From assembly GCA_040878395.1 (NCBI GenBank), contig JBBDMI010000004.1, forward strand, positions 1-43,808: 43,808 bases of DNA. Reading direction: 5' to 3'. Shown piece after piece: positions 17,557-27,762 of the stretch. Source of the stretch: Candidatus Dependentiae bacterium (GTDB taxonomy: Bacteria > Babelota > Babeliae > Babelales > Vermiphilaceae). Within the stretch, counting starts at the first letter, position 1. The number at the start of each line of letters is the position of its first letter. Under the pieces are notes generated by a model. That model saw nothing but the letters and a program-made list of their open reading frames with translations, was not told the DNA's origin and ran no database searches. A program made the position numbers and the translations under genes.

Positions 17557-18882
17557 CTATTGTTTTTTTTCAAAAAATCTTTGAGGTTCTTGCAGAGATA
17601 CCATTTGATGCTGTCCTAATTCAATCAGTGCTCCCAAAAATTGCAGCTTGCTTTCCAATGCATCATATGCACGTTGCCAATGATGGACTCCAGTCATAAC
17701 AGTATTGCCTTGCGCAACCAATCCTGCCAACACTAATGCACATGAAGCACGAATATCAGGAGCAATTACCGGACAACCATATAGTTGCTCAACGCCGGTT
17801 ATCATTACCTTTTGATCATGCAACACTTTTATTTCAGCACCCATTTTTTGCAATTCGCGCACATGCATTAACCTATTTTCAAATACCGTTTCTTCAACAA
17901 TACTTACTCCATCAGCAACAACTTGCGCTGCCATCATTGGAGCCTGAAGATCGGTAGGAAACTGTGGATACGGACCGGTTTTGAAAGAGACCGCTTTCGG
18001 TTCTTTAGTTGCACGTAAACTAACGCCAATATCATTGGCACCAATTTGAATATGATGCCCCATCTGACTTAATTTTTGTAAAAAAACTTCCATTGCAAAT
18101 GCAGGGGCTTGCGGAATGTCAATGGTCCCGCCCGTTATTGCAGCAGCCAAAAGTAAAGCTCCTGCTTCCAAACGATCATTAATAACCGTATGCTCAATTG
18201 AACGCAGCTCAATTCCCCCCTCAATTTCAATAGTCGCGGGAGCAGTAACTTGAATCTGTGCACCCATTTTTTGCAACACTTTTATCAAATCCAAAACTTC
18301 CGGCTCAAGTGCAGCATTTATAATTTTCGTTTTGCCTTGCACACATGTCGCAAGCATCATCACATTTTCTGTTGCACCAACAGAAGGATAATCTAATACG
18401 ATTTTCTGTGGTGTTGTACTACCAATTGACGTATTTAATGTTTCACCACACTCTGAAATTACAACTCCCATTTTTTCAAAGTTACTCAAATGCAAATCAA
18501 TTGGGCGAGAACCAATAGTGCATCCACCGGGCAATGCAATATTAGCTTTGCCAAAACGTGCAAGTAGCGGGCCCATAACTAAAATTGATGCACGCATTTT
18601 CTTCATAATAGCATGCTCAACATCCCAACAATTAAGTTCTGAAGTATCAACATACAACGTTTGCATTTGGGCTACATATTTGACTTGTGCGCCAAGTTGT
18701 TGCAAAAGAATAATCATGTTACGTACATCTGTAGAAAATGGCACATTGGACAAAATTGACTCACCTTTGGTTAAAATTAATGATGCCATAATAACCAATA
18801 CGGCATTTTTGGCACCGGTAAGCTCAACTTGCCCATTAAGCGGCGGCGATTTTTCAATAACAAGTTGCGTGTACTGTTTCAT
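17557..18882 (-). CDS. murA: UDP-N-acetylglucosamine 1-carboxyvinyltransferase
   Basis: First committed enzyme of peptidoglycan precursor synthesis, adding enolpyruvate from PEP to UDP-GlcNAc. At 441 residues it is slightly longer than typical MurA (about 420). LTGAKNAVL (Lys25, Asn26) and the catalytic Cys121 in LPGGCTIGSRPIDLH are present; cysteine at this site is the fosfomycin-sensitive type. Gene spacing is 20 nt after the M49 peptidase gene, suggesting one operon. Its presence argues that the organism still makes peptidoglycan precursors. Confidence 0.96.
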   Translation of the reverse strand: MKQYTQLVIEKSPPLNGQVELTGAKNAVLVIMASLILTKGESILSNVPFSTDVRNMIILLQQLGAQVKYVAQMQTLYVDTSELNCWDVEHAIMKKMRASILVMGPLLARFGKANIALPGGCTIGSRPIDLHLSNFEKMGVVISECGETLNTSIGSTTPQKIVLDYPSVGATENVMMLATCVQGKTKIINAALEPEVLDLIKVLQKMGAQIQVTAPATIEIEGGIELRSIEHTVINDRLEAGALLLAAAITGGTIDIPQAPAFAMEVFLQKLSQMGHHIQIGANDIGVSLRATKEPKAVSFKTGPYPQFPTDLQAPMMAAQVVADGVSIVEETVFENRLMHVRELQKMGAEIKVLHDQKVMITGVEQLYGCPVIAPDIRASCALVLAGLVAQGNTVMTGVHHWQRAYDALESKLQFLGALIELGQHQMVSLQEPQRFFEKKQ

Positions 18883-18902
18883 GTAATCCTTTTTAGTAAC
18901 TT

Positions 18903-21068
18903 TTATTCTTTGCTATAGGCATATTTTTTTTGTCTCATAAAGTGCTCTACTACATCTTTTGGCCATACAGCATCAACATCTACTACTTTATCATTTGATT
19001 TGACTGGATAATAATGAGGATACAACGACGCAATAACAACTAAATCACCAGCAACAGCTTTATCATTCCGTTGTAAAATATCTCGATGCTCAGGATTACG
19101 CATAGTTATACCATACTTTTTCATCATCACAGTAAGCGCTTGACCATCACCAGTTGATTTTATACGTTGCACTTCTTGTGCTAATGCAACTATATTTTTT
19201 TTAACTTGTTCTACGTCATCAATTTCAAATCCTAAAACTTGATAGGTTTCTCCTTCGACCTCAACATTTTCTTTAAGTAATTGTAAACCACCACCATCAA
19301 GAAGAAAATTCAGTATTGTTGTATTTGCTTGGGCATGTGCTCCTCGAATCTCATTACTTTTTTTTGATTGAGAAAGCAATCTACTTAAGCCGGTCCATAC
19401 CATACCTTTGATGAGCTCTTTGATTAAGCGCTCTTTACCTATCTTTTCAGGCCAATCCTTGTATAATCCGGCTTGAGCAAGTTCGTCAAAATTAAATACA
19501 CTGGTGTACAAAGAAATAATTTCTGCTCGTAACTCTTCTAAACTTTGCCCATACTTTCCCAATAGCTCGTTATTGTTTATACTGGTAACATCAATGGTAT
19601 CGCCAATGTTATATGCTTTATTTCCTATAACAAGTTTATCTCCATCACGAAATGTATGCTTATGCAAACGGCCACTGCCATGTCCTAATGTTTCATGCAG
19701 TATACATCCAAGGTTCCAAATATCATCACCTAATTTACCTTCAGGATCATGCTCTTTTAGCCACTCAACCTGCTTTGGAAGACTAAACAAAGCACGAGCT
19801 AATGCAGGGTTAGTTAATTGCTTTAATCCTTTTTCTGAGTGATAAATAATTTGCTTTGAACCATGTTGCGTTCGTAATTCATCATAGTTTGGCAAGCAAT
19901 ACGCTGCAAGAATCTCTAAAGGCCCTAATTCGCCTGTTGCAAATAAAGCGATATTAATAGATGCATTAGGTATTGCTGAAAGATCATCCAAGCTCTTCCT
20001 TTTGTATTCATCTGGAAAAGGTAACTTTCCTTCTAAAGATGGCAATAATGCATTAAGCATCTTCATATCAATTGTCTTTGCAGTGACTTCTGCTTGAAAT
20101 CCACCTCTGTATTGTTTTGGATCAAGATATACTTCAATCCAACCAAAATTATAGTCAAGCTTATTATGTGTTTTTATCCATTCAACTGAATGCTGTTTAA
20201 ATAGCTCTTCATCACCTGTTTTCAAAAATTGTATTAAGTAGTCTAAACTACGCTCAGTATGTATATCAAACAACTGCGGATAATGCCGCACATGCTCATA
20301 TGCTTTTTGTAACCAATGCACAGCAACCTCTAACTCTTGGGAGCATCTTCCGCCAACTTTATACACATTAACATGTGGACAACGCTCATCATCTACATAT
20401 GCAACGTCAAAATAAGCATTGATTTGAGAACGTTTATCTTCAGGCAAAGATACGAAATCCTGCTCAGTGAAATCTGGATGATATATATTTATAGCACTTT
20501 CAGCAATATCACCATCTACACAAAGAGTTTTCTCAACTTCATTATCAAATATCGAACTCAGCAAATGATTAATTGATTTATTGCTTCCAATAACGGAAAT
20601 CACTTTCTGTAAGTTTTCAGGTGTTATGAGTTGACATTTTAAATCTAATGGAGTTCTTTTTTGTTCATATTCATCATGTAAAAAATACTGGCCATGATTT
20701 GTCCACAAGTAAACGAGATAGGTAATAACCTCATTGGTAAAATCTTCAACAGAAAAATCTAATTGACACTCCATTTTTTTGAGCTGTTCACGCTGCTCTA
20801 AAATAGATTCAAAGAGGTCCATAATTTCAACTGCATGGCGATGTATTTGGTGTGAACACAGGTAATGTCCAGGTAAACTTGCACGATAAAGATAATATAA
20901 AAAAATACGCTCTTCAGGATGTAATGTATTGAAAATTTCATCAATTCCAGATTTATATTGCACGGCAATTTCATGAAATGTTTGCAATCCTTTTGGAGGC
21001 GGACTTAATTTTGCTTGTATTGATAATACCATCAATACAAACAAGAAATATCGATACATTATTTTCAT
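18903..21068 (-). CDS. Exported M49 (dipeptidyl peptidase III) family metallopeptidase
   Basis: A 721-residue protein similar in size to DPP III. The zinc motif HETLGH is at residues 458-463 and the second ligand motif EELRAE at 511-516. These match the HELLGH/EECRAE pair of family M49. FGWIEVYLDPKQYRGGF near residue 308 also fits. The family removes dipeptides from peptide N-termini. A signal peptide is evident (residues 1-19, cleavage after IQA), so the enzyme probably acts outside the cytoplasm. GGAG stands 6 nt before the start. It is upstream of murA by 20 nt. Confidence 0.9.
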   Translation of the reverse strand: MKIMYRYFLFVLMVLSIQAKLSPPPKGLQTFHEIAVQYKSGIDEIFNTLHPEERIFLYYLYRASLPGHYLCSHQIHRHAVEIMDLFESILEQREQLKKMECQLDFSVEDFTNEVITYLVYLWTNHGQYFLHDEYEQKRTPLDLKCQLITPENLQKVISVIGSNKSINHLLSSIFDNEVEKTLCVDGDIAESAINIYHPDFTEQDFVSLPEDKRSQINAYFDVAYVDDERCPHVNVYKVGGRCSQELEVAVHWLQKAYEHVRHYPQLFDIHTERSLDYLIQFLKTGDEELFKQHSVEWIKTHNKLDYNFGWIEVYLDPKQYRGGFQAEVTAKTIDMKMLNALLPSLEGKLPFPDEYKRKSLDDLSAIPNASINIALFATGELGPLEILAAYCLPNYDELRTQHGSKQIIYHSEKGLKQLTNPALARALFSLPKQVEWLKEHDPEGKLGDDIWNLGCILHETLGHGSGRLHKHTFRDGDKLVIGNKAYNIGDTIDVTSINNNELLGKYGQSLEELRAEIISLYTSVFNFDELAQAGLYKDWPEKIGKERLIKELIKGMVWTGLSRLLSQSKKSNEIRGAHAQANTTILNFLLDGGGLQLLKENVEVEGETYQVLGFEIDDVEQVKKNIVALAQEVQRIKSTGDGQALTVMMKKYGITMRNPEHRDILQRNDKAVAGDLVVIASLYPHYYPVKSNDKVVDVDAVWPKDVVEHFMRQKKYAYSKE

Positions 21069-21189
21069 TCAATTCTCCACACTTATTTAGATTATTTGAA
21101 ATGAAAATAAGTCTATCGTTTTTTTTAAAAATGTATAAAAAGAGAAAAAACAAGGGATTCATTATCACACAAATTTCAAAAATACCTTT

Positions 21190-22212
21190 CTACAAAATAG
21201 AGCAAGAGCGGTAATAGAGAGAAGCTCCTACTAATGCTGTTGATGCAGCTGCACTTACATATCCAATTGTTTCATGATTTTGTTCTTGAGTTAGCAGATC
21301 TTCATATGTTTTGCGTAATGCTTTAGGATCTGGTTGATACTGCTGTTTTTCTTCAGATGTAAGCTTTTCTCCTGCTAAGTCTAATTGAGTCCTAAGAATT
21401 TTTTTAACAAGCTCTTTTTTTTCCGGATGTCGATCACATATCGAAATATGATCATAACCCTCAAAAGGTACAAAATACACATTATTATTACCATGACTAC
21501 GTAAACCATAATAAAGTGCCTGTGCATCCTTAAATGAAAGTTGTTGATCCTTTTTAGAATGCATAATGATAATCGGTACATCACTGCAAATATCAGCTAT
21601 GGATTTAATGGGTTGCTTTCCAGCAGGCCAATAACGAGGATAAACTGCTTTTGCAGCATATGGTACTACATAACGTGATCCTGGAGCACTTTCAACACTG
21701 TTCCATCCCATAAGGGGACCGGTTACTGTATGCATAATTGCACTATTTCCACTTGCCAATACTGCCTCAAGAATAATCGCTTTAATTTTTGATTGCTCAG
21801 CGGCGCTTAACATAGCACAATAATTTAATGTGGTTGCAGTACCTTGAGAGGTTGCATGAATTATAACATTATCTTTTTGATCAATAGCACTTTTTAAATG
21901 CTTTATACATACGCTTTGACCTAAGTCTGGGCTATTAATCGACCCCAAAGGAGTGGTCACTTGTTCAACGATATCAGGTGATACGCCAAGTATCTGTGCC
22001 ACATACTGTCTACTACTTCCCAAGCCATTCTGACCAGGAACCGCACAAACAGTGTACCCTGTTAAATCAAGAGTGCTTTCTCGTAGTTGACTACTGTAAT
22101 CAAAATCAAGAGTATAGTTCTTGCTCAAGCAACTTTGATCATCCGCACTATAGGCAATCGAAACATATAAAGTGAGGGATATAAATAACAGGGAAAGTTT
22201 AATATATGGCAT
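21190..22212 (-). CDS. Exported alpha/beta hydrolase
   Basis: A 340-residue protein with signal peptide MPYIKLSLLFISLTLYVSIA and an alpha/beta hydrolase core. The nucleophile is Ser122 in HATSQG; the acid is probably Asp222 in HSKKDQQLS and the base His255 in GYDHIS. Substrate cannot be told. A short hydrophobic segment near the C-terminus could be a membrane anchor. The start was set at MPYIKL because AAGGAGG lies 5 nt before it; an upstream in-frame ATG has none. It is 26 nt after rluB. Confidence 0.82.
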   Translation of the reverse strand: MPYIKLSLLFISLTLYVSIAYSADDQSCLSKNYTLDFDYSSQLRESTLDLTGYTVCAVPGQNGLGSSRQYVAQILGVSPDIVEQVTTPLGSINSPDLGQSVCIKHLKSAIDQKDNVIIHATSQGTATTLNYCAMLSAAEQSKIKAIILEAVLASGNSAIMHTVTGPLMGWNSVESAPGSRYVVPYAAKAVYPRYWPAGKQPIKSIADICSDVPIIIMHSKKDQQLSFKDAQALYYGLRSHGNNNVYFVPFEGYDHISICDRHPEKKELVKKILRTQLDLAGEKLTSEEKQQYQPDPKALRKTYEDLLTQEQNHETIGYVSAAASTALVGASLYYRSCSIL

Positions 22213-22238
22213 AAAAGCCTCCTTAATAGTGAATAACA

Positions 22239-23000
22239 TCATAGTTTATATTTTTTCAACCGTTCAATCTCCTTTTTAGTAAGACGTCGTGATTCGCCAC
22301 GAGCGAGCCCACGCTTTGTAATCCCACCAAAAGAAATCCGCTCCAGTTTTTCGACAATCAAACCCATATGCTCAAACATACGACGAACAATACGATTTCT
22401 ACCACTATGTAATGTAACACGAATCTTGTTCTTCTTTGGACCCGGAATAAGGTAAAGATCATCGACCGCAATAACACCGTCCTCTAAACGAATACCTTTT
22501 TTAAGTTGATCTAATGCTTCAGGATAAATATCTTTATGCAATGTTACTTCATACATTTTTGGGATACGACTTGAAGGATGTGCCATTTTTTGTGCAAAAT
22601 AACCGTCATTTGTTAAAATCAATACACCGGTTGTATTAATATCTAACCTGCCAACCGGATAGATACGTTGCTTTTGTGGCAATTTAATAAGATCCACAAC
22701 AGCTGTTCTACCTTTTTCATCAGCTACCGTTGTCACTACCCCTTTTGGCTTATTCATCAATACATAAATAGGCTCTTCTTTTTGAATCAATCTATTTTTC
22801 ACTTTTACTGAATGATCTGAAGTAACCTTAAAACCGGGCTCTCTTACTACCTTACCACTCACTTTTACATGACCATCTTTGATTAATTCAACCGCATTAC
22901 GCCGTGAACAAACACCTGCTTGAGCAATATATTTATTCAATGGCATATGGTTTTCATCTTTTTCTGGTTCAACAGCTTTTTTCAGTTTTTTATGTGTCAT
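22239..23000 (-). CDS. Pseudouridine synthase, RsuA/RluB family
   Basis: 253 residues: an S4 RNA-binding domain (LNKYIAQAGVCSRRNA at about residues 21-36) followed by the catalytic domain. The catalytic Asp lies in VGRLDINTTGVLILTNDG. Length and order fit RluB (23S U2605) or RsuA/RluE relatives; RluB is likeliest but not proven. A basic N-terminal extension of about 18 residues precedes the S4 domain. It is the first gene of a probable operon with the alpha/beta hydrolase. Confidence 0.92.
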   Translation of the reverse strand: MTHKKLKKAVEPEKDENHMPLNKYIAQAGVCSRRNAVELIKDGHVKVSGKVVREPGFKVTSDHSVKVKNRLIQKEEPIYVLMNKPKGVVTTVADEKGRTAVVDLIKLPQKQRIYPVGRLDINTTGVLILTNDGYFAQKMAHPSSRIPKMYEVTLHKDIYPEALDQLKKGIRLEDGVIAVDDLYLIPGPKKNKIRVTLHSGRNRIVRRMFEHMGLIVEKLERISFGGITKRGLARGESRRLTKKEIERLKKYKL

Positions 23001-23102
23001 CGCTCATTTTGCCTTTATTAATTTACAATATCATCTATTTTAGTATATCATTAATCAACAAAAATGGCATTTTTCCATAATGTTTTTATAGGAGAACAGT
23101 AC

Positions 23103-23840
23103 ATGAAAGAAATATTAACCATTATATTCATATGGCTTAATCCTATCACTATATATGCAGCCGCACAGGTATTTCCAATAATTCCAGATAGCCAATTAAC
23201 CATTGAACATTTCATATTCAAAGTTGGTATTAAACCGGAAAAAATCCTCGAATCTCAAATCGCCACCTATCAAGATCTCAATGAACTACCCACAATTATA
23301 AAAAATACGCAAGCATATATAACAAAAGCTACAACAGCAATATTTACTCAACTACCCAAAAATGATACCGAATTTGAACAATCACTACATCTATTCATTG
23401 TTACACAAGCACTCAACAGAATACTACTCCAAGGATTCAGGCCTGAATCAGCTCTTTTTGAAATGCGTCAACAAGATACCTATAAACGTTATATAGAGTT
23501 ACACAAAACAAAAGGCAGCTCTGATAAAATAACAACATTAGCCATTTGGTTAAAGGCGTTTAAAAAAAAACAAAAAAACAAAGAAATTCCACATAATAAG
23601 AAAGAACTAATCAAAGCTATAGATCAAAAATTCAGACCATTGAATCAACAAATAGAATCAAACCCCAAAGCAATAAAAAAACTGATAGAGGAAAAACGTA
23701 AAAAGTTTATTTCTTCACTAAACTCAGGCCAGATGGCATTAAACAGCCTCAGTAAAAATTTTGAACTATCTGAACAACCAATGGTGAGTTTTTTTGAACG
23801 ACAAAAAGCGCAACTTACTGAGCAGTGTATCTTACAGTGA
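23103..23840 (+). CDS. Secreted helical protein of unknown function
   Basis: A 245-residue protein with a signal peptide (MKEILTIIFIWLNPITIYAAA). The mature region is Lys/Gln-rich and mostly helical in character. No family is recognised. The start is set at MKEILT because AGGAG stands 8 nt upstream; an ATG 13 codons earlier lacks one. It is followed 90 nt later by the mscS-like gene on the same strand. Confidence 0.78.
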   Translation: MKEILTIIFIWLNPITIYAAAQVFPIIPDSQLTIEHFIFKVGIKPEKILESQIATYQDLNELPTIIKNTQAYITKATTAIFTQLPKNDTEFEQSLHLFIVTQALNRILLQGFRPESALFEMRQQDTYKRYIELHKTKGSSDKITTLAIWLKAFKKKQKNKEIPHNKKELIKAIDQKFRPLNQQIESNPKAIKKLIEEKRKKFISSLNSGQMALNSLSKNFELSEQPMVSFFERQKAQLTEQCILQ

Positions 23841-23930
23841 CAAACTTTCTTATCCACTAAATATTGATAAATATAGCATATCAAGTATGCTCAAAAATAT
23901 CTAAACTTATGAAAACCTTAAGGAACAACA

Positions 23931-24722
23931 ATGCAATACCCCCAAATTCGTCCTGAATATATTCAATATGCTATCCGCTTTGGTAAAATAGCTTTCATTA
24001 TACTTCTTGGTTTGAGCGGCATTCATATCTTACGTAAAATAATCAAAAAACATCTCCTAAAACTATACCCCGATGCATTGCGTGTAAATGTCATTGTACG
24101 GTTAATCTCATACTTTTTATTTTTCTTAGTTGCCACAATTGCACTGCAAGAGATTGGCATTGATATGACTGCACTAATTGGAGCTGCCGGCGTTGTCGGT
24201 GTTGCAATCGGTTTTGCTGCACAAACAAGTGTTGCCAATATTATCAGTGGCCTATTTTTAACTCTAGAGCACCCATTTGAACTAAATGACACCATCATTA
24301 TCAATACTATTGAAGGTCAAATCAAGGCGGTCAATCTATTTGCAGTTACTATTCGTACATCCGATAACAAAATCGTACGCATACCAAACGAACAAGTACT
24401 CAAAAGTAACATCTATAATATAACCAAAAACAAAAATCGTCGCTTTGAAAGCAATATTAATTTAGCACCTGAAGCAAGCATTCAACAAGCAATCGGAGTT
24501 ATTAAAGAACTCGCTACTCAAAAAGATTATCTATTAAATGAGCTCGCACCATTTATTGCAATTAAAGAAGTAGCAGGAAATTATAGCCGCTTATTTATTG
24601 GAGTCTGGACTACACAAAAAAATTGGGAGACTACTCGTGCTCATTTTTTATCTGATTTAAAAATGGCATTAGCTAAAAATGATATTCAACTCGCAATATC
24701 ACCAATCATTTGCAAATCATAG
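23931..24722 (+). CDS. MscS-family mechanosensitive ion channel
   Basis: 263 residues, a short MscS-like protein. After two N-terminal membrane helices comes the pore helix GAAGVVGVAIGFAAQTSVANI with alternating small residues and LEHPFELND, the TM3 signature. A beta domain and the C-terminal alpha/beta domain follow. Such channels release solutes on hypo-osmotic shock. Confidence 0.92.
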   Translation: MQYPQIRPEYIQYAIRFGKIAFIILLGLSGIHILRKIIKKHLLKLYPDALRVNVIVRLISYFLFFLVATIALQEIGIDMTALIGAAGVVGVAIGFAAQTSVANIISGLFLTLEHPFELNDTIIINTIEGQIKAVNLFAVTIRTSDNKIVRIPNEQVLKSNIYNITKNKNRRFESNINLAPEASIQQAIGVIKELATQKDYLLNELAPFIAIKEVAGNYSRLFIGVWTTQKNWETTRAHFLSDLKMALAKNDIQLAISPIICKS

Positions 24723-24805
24723 CTTCATCTTTACATTGTTTACATTTGGGAGTATTTCTTAAATGAGTAATAATTCCTATTTTCAATGTAAAAAAAAGGT
24801 GATTT

Positions 24806-27259
24806 ATGCAAGCAAAAAACATACTATTTTTTGTATTGGTATATTCAGTTACCATAATACAAGCACAACATGAATTTAATTTCATCAAACCATTTAATCA
24901 AATCGGTTTAGATGACATCATGTCAGTCGGGGGTAAAAACGCCTCACTAGGACAAATGATAAGTCACTTATCAAAGCAAGGCATTCGTATTCCAAATGGG
25001 TTTGCAATTACCGCTGATGCTTATTGGCATTTCCTGCAAGAAAACAAACTAGATAAAGTCATCAAGCAACTTATTAAGCAATGCACCCATGCAGACTTAC
25101 ATTCGGTTGCCAATAAAATTCGTACGATGATTATCAATGCAAAAGTTCCTTCATTGTTAGCACACGAAATTACTGATGCCTATCGAAATTTATGCGCCAT
25201 GTATGGCAATGAACAGCTCGATGTTGCAGTCCGTTCATCAGGTACAGCTGAAGATTTGCCCAATGCATCATTTGCAGGTCAACAAGACACCTATTTAAAT
25301 GTTCGTGGCACCGATGCTATTTTGCATAACTATAAAAAATGCATTGCATCATTGTTCAATGAGCGTGCAATTTTATATCGTATCGAGCAAGGATTCGATT
25401 CATTCGATGTTGCACTATCAGTTGGCGTACAAAAAATGGTTCGTTCTGATTTAGCTTGTTCAGGAGTAGCTTTTTCACTTGATACCGAAAGCGGTTTTGC
25501 TGAAACAATCACCATAAATGGCTCATACGGCCTTGGTGAAATGATAGTACAAGGCACCGTAACACCAGATGAATTTCGCGTATACAAACCAACACTCAAA
25601 CAAAAATTTAATGCAATCATTAACAAAACACTCGGCAATAAAACTATTCAAATGATTTATGAAGGCACAAATAAAGGGGTCAAAGAGATTGAAGTCCCTG
25701 AACTTGACCAAAAATTATTCTGTTTAACTGATAATGAAATTTTATATTTAGCTGAAATGATCTGTAAAATTGAAGAACATTATTCACAACTGTATGACCA
25801 CTGGACACCCATGGATATTGAATGGGCAAAGGATGGCATTGACGGCAATATATATATTGTACAAGCTCGCCCGGAAACCGTTCATGCACAGCGCAAACAA
25901 AATGGTAACGTGCTCACTACCTACCGTTTAAATCCCGATAAAAAACTCAAAAGCATTGCTTCAGGCCAAAGCGTTGGACAACATATTGTTTCCGGCATTG
26001 CTCATGTTATTGATGATATTGATCAAGCTAATTTATTAAAAGAAGGCGAAATTTTGGTCACCTCTATGACCGATCCTGATTGGGTTCCTGCAATGAAAAA
26101 AGCTGGTGGAATTATTACCAATCATGGAGGCCGTACCTGCCATGCAGCAATTGTTAGCCGTGAACTCGGCGTCCCTGCTCTTGTTGGCACCGGCAATGCA
26201 ACACAAAAAATCCATACCGGAGACCTCATCACTCTTGACTGCTCACAAGGCCATGTTGGATTAGTATATGCAGGTGCAATACCATTCCAAAAAGAAGAAA
26301 TCTATTTAGAGACATTACCCGAACTACCGGTTAAAGTTATGGTCAATATTGCAGAGCCAAGTAATGCTTTTAACACCGCAATGTTACCCGTTGCCGGTGT
26401 TGGATTAGCGCGGGTTGAATTTATTATAAATAATGCAATCAAAGCACACCCTATGGCTTTTATTCATCCTGAACGCATTAATGACCCAAAAGTAATTCAA
26501 GAAATTAATAGTTTATCTGCTGCCTATGACAACCCAACAGAGTTCTTTATCAGCTCATTAGCACAGGGAGTGGCCACCATCGCAGCTGCGTTTTATCCGC
26601 GCCCGGTTATTGTGCGCATGTCAGATTTTAAATCAAATGAATATGGTCATTTATTAGGTGGTTCATCTTTTGAACCTGAAGAAGAAAATCCTATGATTGG
26701 ATTCCGTGGAGCATCACGTTATTATGATCCGGCATATCAAGAAGCATTTGGCCTTGAATGCCAAGCAATGAAACGAGTGCGTAACGATATGGGATTAACC
26801 AACGTAAAACTTATGCTTCCATTTGTCCGTACATTAAAAGAGGCTGAAAAAACAATTGCCGTCATGGAACAGCACGGGCTCAAACGTGGTCAAGATGATC
26901 TTGAACTTATTATGATGTGTGAAATTCCATCGAATGTAATATGCATTGATGAATTTTGTAATTATTTCGATGGATTTTCTATAGGCTCAAATGATCTGAC
27001 TCAACTTACCTTAGGTGTTGATCGTGATTCGGCCATGTTACTACATCTTTTTGATGAACGTGATTTGGCAGTAAAACGTATGCTCAAAATGGCGATTGAA
27101 GGTGCATTGCGTAACAATAAATATATTGGCATTTGCGGACAAGGTCCATCTGATCACCCCGAAATTGCGCAATTTTTAACTGAATGCGGCATACATAGCC
27201 TGTCATTAAATGCTGATACGGTGATGCCTTTTATCATGCGGCATATAAAAAATACATAA
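24806..27259 (+). CDS. ppsA: Phosphoenolpyruvate synthase with N-terminal signal peptide
   Basis: PEP synthase makes PEP, AMP and phosphate from pyruvate and ATP. The 817 residues include the ATP-grasp region (VGGKNASLGQM; RSSGTAEDLPNASFAGQQDTY), the phosphohistidine domain with catalytic His446 in GRTCHAAIVSRELGVPA, and the TIM barrel with GSNDLTQLTLGVDRD and CGQGPSD. A hydrophobic signal-peptide-like extension (MQAKNILFFVLVYSVTIIQA) precedes the core, which begins near FIKPFNQIGLDD. AAGGTG stands before this ATG, and no other start before the core is well supported. Most PEP synthases are cytosolic, so this location is unusual. Confidence 0.93.
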   Translation: MQAKNILFFVLVYSVTIIQAQHEFNFIKPFNQIGLDDIMSVGGKNASLGQMISHLSKQGIRIPNGFAITADAYWHFLQENKLDKVIKQLIKQCTHADLHSVANKIRTMIINAKVPSLLAHEITDAYRNLCAMYGNEQLDVAVRSSGTAEDLPNASFAGQQDTYLNVRGTDAILHNYKKCIASLFNERAILYRIEQGFDSFDVALSVGVQKMVRSDLACSGVAFSLDTESGFAETITINGSYGLGEMIVQGTVTPDEFRVYKPTLKQKFNAIINKTLGNKTIQMIYEGTNKGVKEIEVPELDQKLFCLTDNEILYLAEMICKIEEHYSQLYDHWTPMDIEWAKDGIDGNIYIVQARPETVHAQRKQNGNVLTTYRLNPDKKLKSIASGQSVGQHIVSGIAHVIDDIDQANLLKEGEILVTSMTDPDWVPAMKKAGGIITNHGGRTCHAAIVSRELGVPALVGTGNATQKIHTGDLITLDCSQGHVGLVYAGAIPFQKEEIYLETLPELPVKVMVNIAEPSNAFNTAMLPVAGVGLARVEFIINNAIKAHPMAFIHPERINDPKVIQEINSLSAAYDNPTEFFISSLAQGVATIAAAFYPRPVIVRMSDFKSNEYGHLLGGSSFEPEEENPMIGFRGASRYYDPAYQEAFGLECQAMKRVRNDMGLTNVKLMLPFVRTLKEAEKTIAVMEQHGLKRGQDDLELIMMCEIPSNVICIDEFCNYFDGFSIGSNDLTQLTLGVDRDSAMLLHLFDERDLAVKRMLKMAIEGALRNNKYIGICGQGPSDHPEIAQFLTECGIHSLSLNADTVMPFIMRHIKNT

Positions 27260-27305
27260 CAGAAAGTACTCAATACAATAAAAAATCAATGATATATTAA
27301 TAAGC

Positions 27306-27334
27306 TTTTCATTTGCATATGCTGACACTATACT
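27306..27334 (+). promoter_or_regulatory. Possible promoter of the 27390 gene
   Basis: TTTTCA (27306-27311), a 17-nt spacer and TATACT (27329-27334) form a reasonable sigma70-like pair, about 55 nt before the start codon. The -35 box is weak. Confidence 0.3.
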
Positions 27335-27389
27335 GAATTAAAATTTTACAATGCTGGCAAATAGCGTTTATACAAAAAAAGGAATGTAT

Positions 27390-27761
27390 ATGAAAAGCTT
27401 ATATATCTGTCTGACAATTTCATGTAGTTTATATGCAAGCGATAAAGAAGGTGCACCCAAACGCCTTACACATGCAGATGGTGGCATTTTGTTAGCCTAT
27501 GATATGGCTCTTGGACAGTTACAGCTTCTGAATCTAGGCAAAAAGAACGAACACGCCACACAAGAGCTAAAAAAACTTATTCACTCTATAGTGGATATAA
27601 ATGCAACAACATGCAAAGCAACCTTTGCGACACTGCGTCAGCAACAACAAGCAATTGCAAAATTACAAGAACAAAACAATCAATTAAGCAATCGAGTAGA
27701 AGAGCTTACCCAAAAAGAGAAAAATCCTCATGCACGACTAAAAAATAACAGTAATGTATAA
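27390..27761 (+). CDS. Small secreted coiled-coil protein
   Basis: 123 residues with signal peptide MKSLYICLTISCSLYAS. The C-terminal half is Gln/Glu/Leu-rich with a heptad-like pattern (AIAKLQEQNNQLSNRVEEL), suggesting a coiled coil. No family is recognised. Start chosen at MKSLYI because GGA is 6 nt before it. A decayed transposase begins right after its stop. Confidence 0.7.
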   Translation: MKSLYICLTISCSLYASDKEGAPKRLTHADGGILLAYDMALGQLQLLNLGKKNEHATQELKKLIHSIVDINATTCKATFATLRQQQQAIAKLQEQNNQLSNRVEELTQKEKNPHARLKNNSNV

Positions 27762-27762
27762 A

